Part shown: in pieces, positions 36,901 to 50,545 of the stretch
How the letters are laid out: each line of letters opens with the position of its first letter
Numbering within the stretch: the first letter of the stretch is position 1
DNA from: Rotaria socialis
Lineage: Eukaryota; Rotifera; Eurotatoria; Philodinida; Philodinidae
Assembly (NCBI GenBank): GCA_905331475.1
Contig: CAJNYU010003073.1
Location: forward strand, 117,576-181,575
Direction of reading: 5' to 3'
Length of the DNA: 64,000 nt
Notes under the pieces: generated by a model
What the model was told of the DNA's origin: nothing
The model's input: the letters and a program-made list of their open reading frames with translations, nothing else
Databases searched by the model: none
Program-made: the position numbers and the translations under genes

Positions 36901-39900
36901 TTTTTGATTTTCTTGTTCCACAATGTATTGGTATGTTTTCACAATTTTCTTATAGGGAAAAGAAAATTCCATGTTTTTCATTTTTCAATAGATCATGTTC
37001 GACATGTCACAAAAGAAGTTAATCCAACTGGCGATTCGAATTTAGTTCGTAGTATGATGAATTGGATAAATATGTGTATGGGTGAAGCATTAAAAGATGA
37101 AGAAGAACCGGAAAAAAATAAAAATATACGTTCATGGCTTGTTTATGTAGCTCACTGGTCTTGTGTGTGGTCACTTGGTGCAACAGGTGATACAGATAGT
37201 CGAATCAAATTTGATGTATTCTTTCGCGATTTATTACGTGGAAAATTTGAACCTATACCCGATATATTCCAAGGCAAATTTGATCTTCAAATACCTGAGA
37301 AAGGTCTTGTGCACGATTATTATTTTGTATTTAAAAATCGTGGTGATTGGTTTCCATGGGAAAATTTAATGAGAACTGCTGAAGGAGCTGCTGGAACAGT
37401 ATCGATGAAGAATATTCGTCGTTATATTGTGCCGACTGTTGATACAACACGAGTCAATTACATGCTCGATCTTGTTGTGCCAAGTAAACAACCTATTTTA
37501 TTTGTTGGACTAACTGGAACAGGAAAAAGTGCTTATGTACAAAATTATTTAATGAATAAAATAGATAAAGATCAATACATGGCATTCTTTATTAACTTCA
37601 GCGCACAAACTTCGAATAATCAAGTTCAGGTAGATATTTACAAAAGAAAATAATATTGTAATAGGTCTTAGCTTATGCCATAATCGTTAGTCTGACTCAT
37701 ACATATTGATATAGATAAACATATTTACTCTTTCAGTTTATCTCTCAGCAGTGCCACATATCCAAAATTTTGGAGATTCAACCACATCTCTCGCAGGAGA
37801 TACCGCATCTCACGCAAGAGATGTGGGTGTGGTTGTGGGGGATGCGCATCTCTACAGGAGATCTTACATATCCAGTGGTGAATGGCCGCATCTCCAAAAT
37901 CTTGAATATGTGACACCACTCTTATCTCTAATTAAGCACTATTAATTTGCCATCAACTATATCGATGTTATGAATTTCAGCAAATTGAGTCTTACTGTAA
38001 TGAATCGGTTTTTCGGAATAAATACAAATTTGAATCCTCTGTGATTCTTTTATAGTTCTACAGATGAAACCTTTCTGTCTCAAAATGAAAACAGTTTCAT
38101 CTGATACTATTTAATTCGGTATAATATCTAATATGAAAATAATATTGTTATTTCATGTTTAGGATATCATTATGTCGCGTCTTGATCGTCGTCGTAAAGG
38201 TACATTCGGTCCACCGATGATGAAAAAAGCCGTATTCTTTGTTGATGATATGAATATGCCACAAAAAGATCGATATGGTGCTCAAGGTCCCATCGAATTG
38301 CTACGTCAATTTATGGATCATCGACACTGGTAAATTCTCTTAAATAACAGAAAGATAAAATTCTTTTTTTTATTTGTCATATTGTAGGTATGATCGTAAA
38401 GATACATCAAAAATAATTCTTGAAGATATTCAATTTGTTTCTGCTATGGGACCTCCAGGTGGTGGTAGAAATGTTGTTACACCAAGATTTATTCGACATT
38501 TTATGACTATTGCAATCAATCCATTTACCGATGAAACTTTAACAAAAATATTTTCAACACTTTTTTCAGTTTACATCAAAGTACGTAATTCAACAATTAT
38601 TTTATTCATAATATATTATAAATTATATTTTTGTAGGGACAAGAATTTACTTCAGATTACTTATCACTTGGTAATCAAATCGTTCAATCAACATTACAAG
38701 TTTATAATGCAGCTGCTCTATCTCTTTTACCAACTCCAGCTAAATCGCATTGTAAAAAATATTAGAAACAAAAAAAATTTTTTAATCAATATTTAATTGT
38801 GTATTTAAATAGATATCTTCAATTTACGTGATTTTTCACGTGTTATTCTCGGTTGTTGTTTAATTCGTAAATCAGAAGTTGAATCAAAACGAACATTTAT
38901 TCGGTAAAATCGAATAATTTATGTCTAGTATGAATTTATATATTTTTTCTATTCAGATTATGGGTTCATGAAACTATGCGTGTGTTCTATGATCGTTTGA
39001 TTGATGATAAAGATCGTACCTGGCTTGTTGAGTAAGTATCAATACAAAATGATTTTAAATTTTATTTTTTCACTGTTTTTTTCTCCGTTTATAGTGCTGT
39101 GAAAGCTTGTGTTAAAGATATTTTCAAAGAAAGTTTCGATGCTGTATTTGAACATTTAGCTAACAATGGAAGAGGTGGTACAAAGGTAAAACAAATAGTT
39201 TTCTTTAAGAAATGTCCATCGTTTTGGTTGTGTGTCCGACAGTAGTGTGCATCACCTGCGATGGCTATCTTTATTTTTGCCTAGAGAGATATTAGTCTAA
39301 TATCTCGTTTATTTTATATTTTTAAAGGTAAGCGAAGAAGATCTACGAAGTTTATTATTTGGTGATTTTCTTCGTCCTGATCTTGAAGTTGAAGAACGTT
39401 TCTATGAGGAAGTTAAAGTTATTGATACAATGTATTCAATTGTTGAAAAAGCCGTTGAAGAATATAATAGTACACATAAGACAAAAATGAATCTAGTTGT
39501 ATTTCGTTATGTACTTGAACATTTATCACGTATTTGTCGTATACTTCGTTTGCCCGGTGGTAATGCATTGTTGGTCGGTGTGGGCGGTAGTGGTCGACAA
39601 TCTCTAACAAGACTTGCTGCTGCTATGGCTAATTATGATGTTCATCAACCTGAAATTACAAAGAATTATGGTGTTTATGAATTTCGTGAAGATTGTAAAA
39701 AAGTTATGAAAATGTCTGGCGCACAAAATAAACCCACTGTATTTCTCTTAACGGATTCACAAATAAAAGATGAACGATTTCTTGAAGATATTGATTCATT
39801 ATTAAATACAGGTGAAGTACCAAATTTATTTCCTGCTGATGAACGTGGTGAAATTATGGAAGCTGTTGCTGGACAAGCTGCTGCTTCTCAAACCGATGGA

Positions 39901-42900
39901 GATAAAAATGCAGATTTTGGCCCATTGGCATTATTTCAATTTTTTGTTAATCGTGTCCGAGATAATCTTCATATTGTGCTTGCTTTTTCGCCCATTGGTG
40001 ACGCATTCCGATCACGTCTACGACAATTTCCATCGCTTATCAAGTAAGATATAAAACAACAAAAAGCAAATCTTTATAATTTTCTTTTCTCTTTGAAGAA
40101 AGAAACAGTACTTAATCCATTAAATAACCATTTTCTTTCTTTAGCTGTTGTACACTCGATTGGTTTCAAGCATGGCCTGAAGATGCTTTAGAACGTGTTG
40201 CTAAAAAATTCTTAGAACAAGTTGATATCAAAGATTCAGAAAAAGATGCTTGCGTTGATATTGTAAAATATTTTCATACAAGCACACAAAGATTATCAGA
40301 AAAATTTTCTTCAAAATTACAACGATACAACTATGTAACGCCAACATCTTATCTTCAAGCCATATCAGGCTTCAAAATGTTAATCACACAAAAACAAAAT
40401 GAAATCATGGCAGCTAAAAAACGTTATGTTAAAGGTCTTGATCAATTAGCTTTTGCTGAACAACAAGTAAATTATTTTTACTAAATCAAAACACAAAAAA
40501 CATTTTTGTTTTCGATTTGTTTAGGTTGGTAAAATGCGTACGGAACTTGAAGCATTGCAACCTCAATTACAAGAAAGTGCCAAACAAACAGCAGCTATGT
40601 TAGTTGATATTGAAATTCAATCGCGTCAAGCTGGTCAAACACGCGAAGTAGTCGTTGCTGAAGAAGCTGTCGTCAATGCGAAAGCTATTGATGCTAACAA
40701 ACTTAAAGTAATATTTTTTAATTTTCGTTGTTTTATACAAGCTATTTTCCTTCTCTCTTGAATAGGAAGAATGTGAACATGATCTTTCAGCAGCTATGCC
40801 TGCTCTTGAAGCAGCTATCAATGCTTTAGATACGCTTAAGCCAGCTGATATAACAGAAATTCGTACTATGCAACAGCCGCCAATTACAGTCCGAAAAGTT
40901 CTTGCTTCAGTTTGTGTACTAACAAATCGACAACCCGATCGAAAAAATGATCCAAATAATCCTGGCAAGAAAATTATTGATTATTGGGCTCCAGCTAAGA
41001 AAGCGCTTGGTGAAATGGATTTTATTAATCAACTTAAGACATTCGATAAAGATCATATTCCGCCTGAAGTCATGAAAAAACTACGCGAAGAATATTTAAC
41101 AGATGCTGATCTTGAACCAAAACGTGTCATGCAAGCATCAGTTGCTGCGCATGGTTTAATTCTATTCGTTCGTGCTATGGATGTGTATGATCGTATAGCA
41201 AGAGAAGTTGCACCAAAGAAAGCCAAACTTGAAGAAGTCGATAAAGAAGTACGAGAACTTGAAGCAACATTAACAGAAAAACGTTCACAATTAGCACAAG
41301 TCGAGTATGATATTATTTCATTAAAGAAATCAAATATACAATGATTGTGTTTTAATAGATCTCGTTTGAAACGACTTCAAAATGATCTCGATACAGCACA
41401 AAAACGTAAAGAACAATTAGAATTTGAAGTCGATCTTTGTGCCAAAAAATTAGTCCGAGCTCAAAAATTAATCGGTGGTTTAGGTGGTGAAAAATCACGT
41501 TGGACATTAGCAGCAGAAAATTTACAAAAAATCTATGATAATCTACTTGGTGATGTCTTAGTATCATCGGGTGTTATTGGTTATCTCGGTGCATTTACAA
41601 GTGCATTTCGTGATGAAGCCACTCAGTAAATGTTTTGTTTTTGCTTTCCCTATTCACGAACAAAACTTATCGAAAAAGTGTTTAGTATTTATTTTAAGTT
41701 TTTCGACAGCAAAGCTCTAGGAATAGTCGACTTGCTTACTATAAATTTGCACATTCATTTGATAGTTCTAAGCGTACGTTGCACATGCTGCTAGATATTT
41801 TTATAAACTGAAAACGAATGATTTTAACTAGGTATGCAAAATACACATTCATTCTTATCTATTTAGTGCTTGGATTGATTTATGTAAAAAGAAGAAATTA
41901 CCATGTTCTGATGCGGAAAAATATTCGTTGGCCAATACACTTGGTGAACCAATTAAAATTCAAGTAAAATTTTTACTTTACATCGAACTATTTATTGATT
42001 TTTTTGTTGGCTTGTATAGGCATGGAATATTAATGGTTTACCTAAGGATGCATTTTCAGTTGATAATGCAGTGACAATTCAAAATTCAAATCGTTGGCCA
42101 TTAATGATCGATCCACAAAATCAAGCTAATCGTTGGGTAAAAAATTCCTACGCACAACTGAACTTAAAAGTTGTTAAATTGACTGATAATGATTTTATGC
42201 GGCAACTTGATAATTGTATTCAATTGGGCCTACCATTACTGATAGAAAATGTTGGCGAAGATTTAGATCCATCACTTGAACCTATTCTACTTAAACAAGT
42301 ATTTAAACAAGGTAAATGTTCACCGGGAGAAAAGGTTCAAATGAATTTTTCTACTTAATAATTTAGGTGGCGTTGAAATGATTCGTTTGGGTGATAAAGT
42401 TATTGAATATTCAAAAGATTTCAAATTGTTTATTACAACTAAATTAAGAAATCCACATTATTTACCAGGTTTAATTGATGATTCCATTGAAAAATATCTT
42501 TCGAACGATTGCTTTGTTTTTAGAAATTTCAACTAAAGTTACGTTACTCAATTTTATGATTACATCTGAAGGTCTTCAAGATCAATTGCTCGGTAATTAA
42601 ATGTGAATTTATATGGAAAGAGAATTCTTTTGTTTTCTTGTTTAGGTATTGTCGTTGCTAAAGAACGTCCAGAATTGGAAGAAGAACGACAAGCATTAAT
42701 TATCACTCAAGCTGAAAATCAACGTTTATTGAAAGAAGCTGAAGATAAAATTCTATTTACACTCAGTTCATCCGAAGGAAATATTTTAGAAGATGAAGCT
42801 GCTATTCAAACATTGGATTCATCGAAAGTAATTTCGGATGAAATATCGAAAAAACAAAAAATTGCAGAAGAAACAGCAAAGAAAATTGAAGCATCTAGAC

Positions 42901-45900
42901 AAGATTATAAACCAATCGCTGAATATTCAGCTATTCTATTCTTTTGTCTTAATGATTTACCAAATATTGATCCAAGTAAGAATTTATTTATACTATTCAA
43001 GTCATTAGAATAGCAACAAGGATTATACAGATATGAATATTTTGCAATTAAGATTCACCGTTCTAATAGATTGAAAAAGGTTTAATTTGCATATCGTCTA
43101 TTATCGATCATTGAACGGAAATCTTTTGATTTGAATGTGTCTGTGGGTCTTAATATTTTCCTCATGATCAAGTTGATTCAAGACAAAGGGCTTTTATATC
43201 ATGAAATAAGTTCTCTGACAAGTCTTGATTTACTACCTTAACTGAGTTGATGGCGAGACTGTAATACATTTCTTGTGTTATGTTTGAATATTTTGTAATA
43301 AAGAAAGTTTTTCTCTGCCGAATATACTTGGATTGTTTGCGTGAATGAAAATGTTAGCCGATCAGTCTCTAGTAATTTCCAAAAGCTTAAGCTTTCTAGA
43401 ATTACATTAACATATTCGATGGTATGACGTTTTTCTATTACTGAAGAAAAACTGTTAGTTTTTGCTAATCTCTCCATGGACTTCGGTCTCTATTTAAGAG
43501 TTTTATTTGCTTTCTAGTGTACCAATATTCTCTACAATGGTTCATTAATCTATATATGAATTCAATTAATGATAGGCATGAAATTGTTTCTTTGCATTCG
43601 TCGTATTTGATAATCATTTGAAATTTTAGCTTAAAATCAAAAATTCTACAACGTCGTTTAAAAAATCTTCAAGAACATTTCACATATAATCTATACACAA
43701 ACGTTTGTCGATCATTATTTGAAAAAGATAAACTACTTTTTTCATTCATATTATGCACAAGTATAATGCTGTAAGTGAAAAACAACTTGTTGAGAAAATA
43801 AAATTCTCATACAAAATATTTTAGTGCTCAAAAAGAAATGGATAAAAGTGAATATCTCTTCTTCCTCACTGGTGGTATCGGTTTAGAAAATAAAAATAAA
43901 AATCCTGGTCAAGGTTGGCTTTCAGATAAATGCTGGGATGAATTATGTCGTTTATCTGATTTACAGAAATTTATTGGACTTCGGTAATAAATTTCAAAAA
44001 AAAAGCAAACGAGACAAAATTCTTACCATTTATTTTTCTGTCTTTAGTGAAAGTTTTGAAGCGAATCTTGAAGTATTTAAATCAATCTATGATGCAAAAG
44101 ATCCTATGACAGTTGAGCTACCGGCACCATGGAATGAAAAATTCGATCAATTTCAAAAGATGACCGTCGTTCGTGTTATTCGTCCAGATAAAGTTGTACA
44201 AATGGTTGTTGAATTCGTTAAAAAGAATCTAGGACAAAAATTCGTTGAACCGCCACCATTTGATTTATCTAAAAGTTTTAATGATTCACACGCATTAGCA
44301 CCAATCGTTTTTATTCTATCGCCTGGTGCAGATCCTATGGGTCAATTAATTAAAATTGCTAAAGATAAAGGATTTTTTGAAAAGAAATTTAATTATATTT
44401 CACTCGGTCAAGGACAAGTTAGTTGAGTTTCGTTATAAAAACAAGTTATATTGTATTTTATATTTTCCAGGGTCCATTTGCTTCAGCAATGATACAAAAA
44501 GCTCAAAGTGACGGTGGTTGGGTTTGCTTACAAAATTGTCATTTAGCTGTCAGGTAAACACGAGACCTTTTATTATTCTATTTGAAGTTCAAATTAATAC
44601 TTTTCGTTTAGTTGGATGCAAACATTGGAGAAAATTTGTGAAGATTTTGCAGCGGATAATACAAATCCAGAATTTCGACTTTGGTTAACATCATATCCAT
44701 CTCCGAAGGTTCGTTTGAATTTTTTTTATAGTGAAAAATAATGTTAAATTCGTTCGATCAAATAGTTTCCAGTCACAATTTTACAAAATGGTGTTAGTAA
44801 GTATCGAATGAATTTGAGAAGTTACTTATAAGACGATTAATGTATAGAATTAACAAATGAACCACCGACTGGTCTTCGAATGAATATGTTACAATCGTAT
44901 TTAAATGCACCGATATGTGAACCGGCATTTTTCGAAAAAATTGACGAAGGAAAAGATGCAATTTGGGAAAGACTTTTGTTTGGTCTTTGCTTCTTCCATG
45001 CGCTTGTACAAGAAAGAAGAAAATTTGGGTAAGAATGCAAAGTTCTTATTTTCAATTGAAAACTAGAGATAAATATAAAATTCTAGACCACAAGGATTTA
45101 ATATTCCATATGGATTCAATGAGTCAGATTTGTTAATTTCTGTTAAACAACTTCAAGTATGTTTATTTTTTGTTCTTATTCATGAATACATAATGGTAAA
45201 CATTGTTTCCATTTAGATGTTCATTAATGAATATAATGATATTCCATATGTAAGTATTTTGATTGACTGAAATTTGAAGATGAAAAACCATAAAAATCTT
45301 ATTTTTTCTCTTTCATACAGGATGCTATTCGTTATATGGCTGGTGAATGTAACTACGGAGGCCGATAAGTTTATTTTCTTGTTCACCATCTCTTTATCTT
45401 TTATTTGTTTTTTGCCGTTTTCACAGTAACTGATGATTGGGATCGTCGTTGTTTAGCTGCAGTTCTTATTGATTTTTACAATCCACAAGTAGCCGAAGTG
45501 CCAAAACATAAATTATCTCCAAGTGGTGTTTATTATGTACCACCCAAAGGTACCTATGATGAATACATCGAATTTATCAAAAACTTACCATTGAGTCAAC
45601 ACCCGGAAGTATTCGGTATGCATGAAAATGTCGATATATCAAAAGATTTGCAAGCAACAAGACTTTTATTTGATTCGATTCTTTTAACCATGGGTTCAAC
45701 AACTGCTGAAGGCGGAAATTCAGATAAAAAATTAAATGATATTTCTAATGATATTCTTTCAAAAGTAAATATTCCATTCTGATTGTGGACTTTTTTATTT
45801 TTATTCTATATTTTCATTTAGTTACCTAAGAACTTTAATTTGGAAGAAGCAATGAAAAAATATCCAACACAATATAATGAAAGTATGAATACAGTTTTAG

Positions 45901-47380
45901 TACAAGAAATGGAACGATTTAATAAGTAAGGGGAAATGATAATGATAAGCCCATTATTTGTCTTTTCTTCTCTTCTATAGATTAATGACAGTTATTCGAT
46001 CAAGTTTACAAAATGTGATTAAAGCTATCAAAGGTTTAGTTGTTATGAATGTTGAATTGGAAGCTTTAACAAATAGTTTAATGATTGGTAAACAACCAGA
46101 AATGTGGACGAAACAATCGTATCCATCACTAAAAAGTTTAGGATCCTATTATAATGATCTATTAGAACGTATTAAATTTCTTCAAGTAAATTTGTTTGCT
46201 TAGATATTTAAAGAATTATTTGATAAATTCATCACTCTTTTTTGTCTTCTAGACATGGTATGACGTTGGTAAACCGCCTGTATATTGGATATCAGGATTC
46301 TATTTTACACAAGCATTTTTAACTGGTGTCAAGCAAAATTTTGCCAGAAAATATACGATTCCAATTGATTTATTGACCTTTGAATTTCAGGTACGGAGTC
46401 ATTCGAAAGAAAATTTTTCGTACAAAAACTTAATAATTTCTAATTTTAAGTTTTTTTTACTCCTTCACCTCTCAGTTACTAATCAATGTATGTGTTGCAT
46501 TTGAAAAGATTCTTTTAGTTTACGGCTAGCATTTTTTTTGTAGAAATTGGAGATACAGCTTATTGCAAGATATTTTGTTTTTGAAAGAAACTACTCGTTG
46601 TCTAGAATAATATATGCTTAGATGGTTGTAAAAATTATTATTTTGGGCTGGAATCACTTTTTTTTCATTTTGTGAATTACATTGGTAATGTTAGTCCTCC
46701 TTTTCTTCTGACACATGAGAATATATTAGTTTTGATTACGATCTTAAATCATCCACTCTTAGTTTCTAAGGTCTTACACCGATGAGAAGCCATAAAAAAA
46801 ATGAAAGTTGCACATTTTTGCCGTTAATCACTAAGGAATCATCAAAAAAAAACAATTGTAAAATACATTGAACTTTTACATTACTCCCTCAAAATAGCAA
46901 TTAACTTCATAATTTTCCGGTCACTTGCCCCTCTCTTTAGTGCGACCAGTAATCGAAAACTTTTCTCTTTAGGTTTTAAAAATTAGTAAAAGTGATATAG
47001 GCCCTGATGATGGTGCATACATTAATGGTTTATATGTCGATGGTGCACGGTGGAATCAAGACACGTAAATTAACTTAGTTCTATCAGTTTTTTGTTCGAA
47101 CTCTCATTTTTTTTCGTCTAGTGACTTACTTGATGAACAATTTTCGAAAATGCTCTATGATCCAATACCAATCATTTGGGTAAAACCAATTAAAACAAAT
47201 GCATTAAATATTGAAGGAACCTATGAGTGTCCAATATATAAGACAAGTGAAAGACGCGGTGTACTTTCAACAACTGGTCATTCAACAAACTTCGTTATGC
47301 CAGTATATTTACCAACAAAACATAAGTCTGAACATTGGATAAAACGTGGTGTAGCATTACTTTGTCAACTTGATGATTAG
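27948..47380 (+). CDS. Axonemal inner-arm dynein heavy chain (DNAH3/DNAH7/DNAH12 clade)
   Basis: The coding region spans 19.4 kb in several dozen exons and encodes an estimated 4,000 residues (not counted exactly). Order: tail from ATG 27948; linker with [16 protein letters not shown] near 32130; AAA1 P-loop GPAGTGKT split by an intron (34606-34627 and 34751 on), then CFDEFNRI and [21 protein letters not shown]2 P-loop GEPFAGKS 35851-35874; AAA3 GLTGTGKS 37507-37530; AAA4 GVGGSGRQ 39577-39600; coiled-coil stalk with microtubule-binding tip about 40370-41620; AAA5 ([13 protein letters not shown]) 42071-42500; AAA6 and the C-terminal domain to DD-stop at 47380. VCLQNCHLA and the closing [30 protein letters not shown] match the single-headed inner-arm group. 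The motor drives ciliary beating. Exon pairs in the tail appear mutually exclusive (31607-32018), and introns hold two MITEs. Confidence 0.93.
31607..31770 (+). other. Dynein tail alternative exon A (acidic version)
   Basis: This exon enters in phase 1 after the exon ending at 31489 (ERRKARG) and leaves in phase 0 at TTTAAG followed by GT. It encodes [18 protein letters not shown], a run of acidic residues, and ends [16 protein letters not shown], which joins [13 protein letters not shown] in the next constitutive exon. Joining it to exon B (31909) instead shifts the frame and meets a stop, so A and B cannot both be used. Confidence 0.65.
31909..32018 (+). other. Dynein tail alternative exon B
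   Basis: This exon also enters in phase 1 and leaves in phase 0, so it can replace exon A exactly. It encodes [15 protein letters not shown].. and ends [17 protein letters not shown], the same LDQ..FK pattern as the end of exon A, which suggests an old tandem exon duplication. The downstream exon at 32106 (EHLPVIS) fits either. Confidence 0.65.
32807..33092. mobile_element. GC-rich miniature inverted-repeat element in a dynein intron
   Basis: Terminal inverted repeats 32807-32827 and 33072-33092 match at 20 of 21 positions (CCCAGGTCGAACA at the left end). A second, internal inverted pair is perfect over 17 bp (32866-32882 and 32973-32989, GGAAGCAGTATTCCGGT). The 286-bp element is dense in CCGG words and far richer in GC than the surrounding intron, so it is an insertion. 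It has no coding capacity and no target-site duplication that I could find. Confidence 0.75.
37746..37921. mobile_element. hAT-like MITE with 8-bp target-site duplication
   Basis: Inverted repeats of about 31 bp (37747-37777 and 37890-37920; shared core TTTTGGAGAT, a few mismatches) bound a 176-bp element in the dynein intron after AAA3. The same 8 bp, TTATCTCT, flank it at 37738-37745 and 37922-37929. An 8-bp duplication and a terminus starting CAGCAGTG are typical of non-autonomous hAT elements. The inside is GC-richer than the flanks and contains further ATCTC-type inverted words. Confidence 0.8.
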
Positions 47381-47571
47381 ATAAACTTGACTAAACTGAA
47401 TATGTTTTTTTTTCTCGTATTGTTTATTCTTATATACATTTTATTTTATTTTTCGCTCTCTCTCTCTCGCTCTCATGAAGAAATTGATTGTATTTTGTCA
47501 CTATCATCACAGAATTAATCGACACTAACAAGAAAAATAAGACGAAATGAAAACGAAAAATGAAATTCGAA
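47381..47571. other. Short convergent spacer with a CT microsatellite
   Basis: The dynein (plus) and MST kinase (minus) genes end 191 bp apart. A (CT)n run lies at about 47454-47475. The 3' UTRs of the two genes probably overlap or nearly meet here. Confidence 0.6.
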
Positions 47572-50504
47572 TCAATGATGATTTTGAGTTTTTTTCTTTA
47601 GTTTAATTGCTTCTAAAATTGGTTTTCGTTTCGATTGAAAACGATTTTGTACTTCTCGTAATTCAATTTCCATTATTTCGTCAAGCAATGCTAAACGTTG
47701 TTCGATTTGTTCAACAGAAAATTGTTCCACTGTCTGAAAGCAAAACGAGGAAGATACAAACAATAACAACAAAAATATTTTACTGTAAATAATAATAAAT
47801 ATACATACTCGTTGAAAGTCTTCACCATTTTTATTGTATATACGTACTTCTTGAGCAATCAGTTTCATCAAGTCTTCTTTACTTTTATCGGCCGTTGTTC
47901 GTTTTGAATTCGAAAATGGAGGGATTAAATTTGGTGCTTGCTGTTTGTTTGTTATCTGTGAAAGTAAAGCAAATGTATGTATACAACGAATACTAGATAG
48001 TAAGAAAATGAAAAAGAAAGATGTACACGGTAGCGAGAGACGCCGACAGCTGAATGATTTTATTGTACAAATTATTTTAGCTGAATAAGAATAAACCGCA
48101 CAAGTTTTCTCAGGTTGATAAAAATATTTTGTTTGTATTATCAAGGGATGTTCCTAACTGCTGAGTTTCTTTTGAGTATGAGAATCTATTTGGCTATAAT
48201 TTGATAATGTTGTATTAAATTAGATCTAGATCTTGCCTAGTACGAATTCCTAAGGCACTAGTTGGCTATGAACTCAAGCAAACACTATACAATTACATCT
48301 ATAAATAATAAATATCTAAATAGAATTTCAATCGTATTCGCTATCTCTGTTATTTGTATTTCCTAAGCTTCTTGAAATTCAATATTGTGAAATTTTAGTA
48401 AGGGCATTTTACTCGATCTACCTTGAGAGTATCTTGTTGACTGTCGGCATCGTTTTCTGTTTCGGTTCCATTTTCATTAATAATCATCGTATCCGATGAT
48501 TCCGATGATAATTCAATCATTGTATTGCAACTGCTTGATTGAAATGTATCTGTTTCTGTATTTTGTCGATTAGTAGTTGTATGCATAAATTTTTGCTGCT
48601 GTTGTTGATGTTCAGGAACGATGGTTTCATCTTGATTATTATTTTTTAATGTGCCATCACTACCAACAGGACGTTCAGTGACGACGCCATTATGAAAAGT
48701 TGTTATTGTAGTTGCACTGGGAGGTATTATAGATCGATTTCGTTCTTGAATTTCACGAACTTCATCAATCATTTGTTTTAAAATACTGATATCTTTAGCA
48801 TTACGAATAAATTCATGCTAAAAGAAACGATAAATTTCTAAATGCAAAGAAATAAAATTAATTCATAATTACATTTAGTAATTCAGTTGCTGTTGAACGT
48901 GCATCGGGATTTTTCACAAGACATTTCGAAACAAAATCATTTAGAGCTGGCGTCCATCGTGACGTATCTTTAAATGTGGGAGGCGGTCGTGATGGAATCA
49001 TAAAAATGGCCTAAATAAAAGTTTCCTTTTGTGCTATTGAACATAGTTGATTGATTACTTACACGCATTGGGTGAATATCACTGTATGGTGGTTTGCCTT
49101 CTGTTATTTCGATTGTGGTAATACCTAATCATACCAATGAATAATTTTATTTAAAAAAATTGACTATTTTAGCTCCCATATATCGTCCTGTTGTAAAGAC
49201 AAACAGAAAGACTTTCCTAATGCACTGTTATGCTCGATCGAGACCTACTCTAAACATGTCCTCACATTATAATTCTAGTAGTTCACATTGTTTTTGTGAA
49301 TCATGTGAAGATTTTGACAAATCATCCTTGGTGTTCTGAATAAAAAGTATTTATCTTGATCAAAATCAAAAAATTCACTATTTAAAACATGTGCAAATGT
49401 ATTGCAGCTTACTATATTTCTACGAAAGTCTTACAATTCCGTCCCTAACGAATTCAGGAAGGAGAAGACACATTATTTTTGTTGAAACTCTCATACCTAA
49501 ACTCCAAATATCAGCTAAAACGCCATGTCCAATTTCTTGAATAACTTCCGGTGCCATCCTAATCAACGACGCTTTTATATATTGTCTAAGCAAATATTTT
49601 CATTTCTTACCAAAAAGGTGTCCCTAAACAGAGTTTAACAAAAACATTTCAACTACAGTTATTTCGTCACTTACCAATCATTGTATTGCGCTTTGCCATT
49701 GTATCCTATTTTAAAAACGAAACGAAATGAGATATTTATTTGCTTTTGACAAAAACAAATTAATTTTACTGTTAATTGTCCTGCCACACCAAAATCAGCT
49801 AATTTAGCATGACCATCATTTGTTAAAAGAATATTTCCGGCTTTAATATCTCGATGAATTTTACTACATAAATGTAAATATTCTAATCCTTTCAATGTAT
49901 ATTTTAAAATAACAGCTATTTCTTGTTCGTTTAACTAAATAAGTAAAAGTAAAAGTAGAATTACTCTTTGTTTTAATCTGATTTATAATTACTGTTTTGC
50001 CTCGAAGTTTAATTATATCTGAAACTGAACCAGCTCCACAATATTCCATAACAATCTTTAAACATACAATATAATAGAAAAAGAAAATAATCTATTTACG
50101 ACGATTCCTCTTACCCATAAATCTGATTCTTTAAAATAACTTCCAAAATATTTAACTATATATGGTGAATCACATTGTTTCATTATGGAAATTTCTTTAA
50201 CAATTTCTTGTAAATCACTTTCAACCGGTACTAAAAAAGTGAACACATGAAATGCATTGTTTCAACTAATGGTTTTCTATCTACTTTGTTTTATTGCTAA
50301 AAAATGTCCTGTTTCTCTATGTTTTGCTTTAAATACATTTCCGTAAGATCTATATGATTTGAAAATAAAATAAAATAAAATAAAATAAAGCTACTAATCA
50401 TTTTGAATTCATTACCCTTTTCCAATTTTGCATACTATTTCTAAAACATTTTCCATACTTTGTGCAAGATTTTCCTCTGTTAAACGTTCGAATGCTTTCG
50501 CCAT
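47572..50504 (-). CDS. STK3/4: Hippo pathway serine/threonine kinase MST1/2 (STK3/STK4 orthologue)
   Basis: Thirteen exons encode about 502 residues: 50504-50416, 50349-50285, 50230-50115, 50055-49993, 49934-49770, 49705-49675, 49623-49611, 49558-49497, 49124-49063, 49010-48873, 48817-48422, 47955-47809 and 47733-47572. The kinase has the Gly loop IGKGSYGNV (27-35), Lys50, HRDIKAGN with catalytic Asp140, DFG at 158-160 and the activation loop [17 protein letters not shown], where Thr174 corresponds to the MST autophosphorylation site. A Ser/Thr/Gln-rich linker is followed by a C-terminal SARAH domain (about 450-502: [18 protein letters not shown].. [16 protein letters not shown]) for dimerisation and binding SAV/RASSF partners. 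Exon 7 is only 13 nt. The start codon is 41 nt below the UQCC1 stop. Confidence 0.95.
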
Positions 50505-50514
50505 AGTTATGAAT

Positions 50515-50516
50515 CT
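50515..50516 (-). other. Trans-splice-like acceptor between UQCC1 and the MST kinase
   Basis: Reading the minus strand, TTTGTATTTTAG ends 10 nt before the kinase ATG, inside a 41-nt spacer. An AATAAA sequence overlaps the last codons of UQCC1 (50555-50550). A cleavage signal followed closely by an acceptor is the arrangement expected between operon genes resolved by spliced-leader trans-splicing. Confidence 0.55.
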
Positions 50517-50545
50517 AAAATACAAATGAAATTTGTATTCTACGA

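Noticed and set aside
37725-37945. Open frames on both strands near 37.8 kb
   Set aside because: Explained by the palindromic hAT-like MITE.
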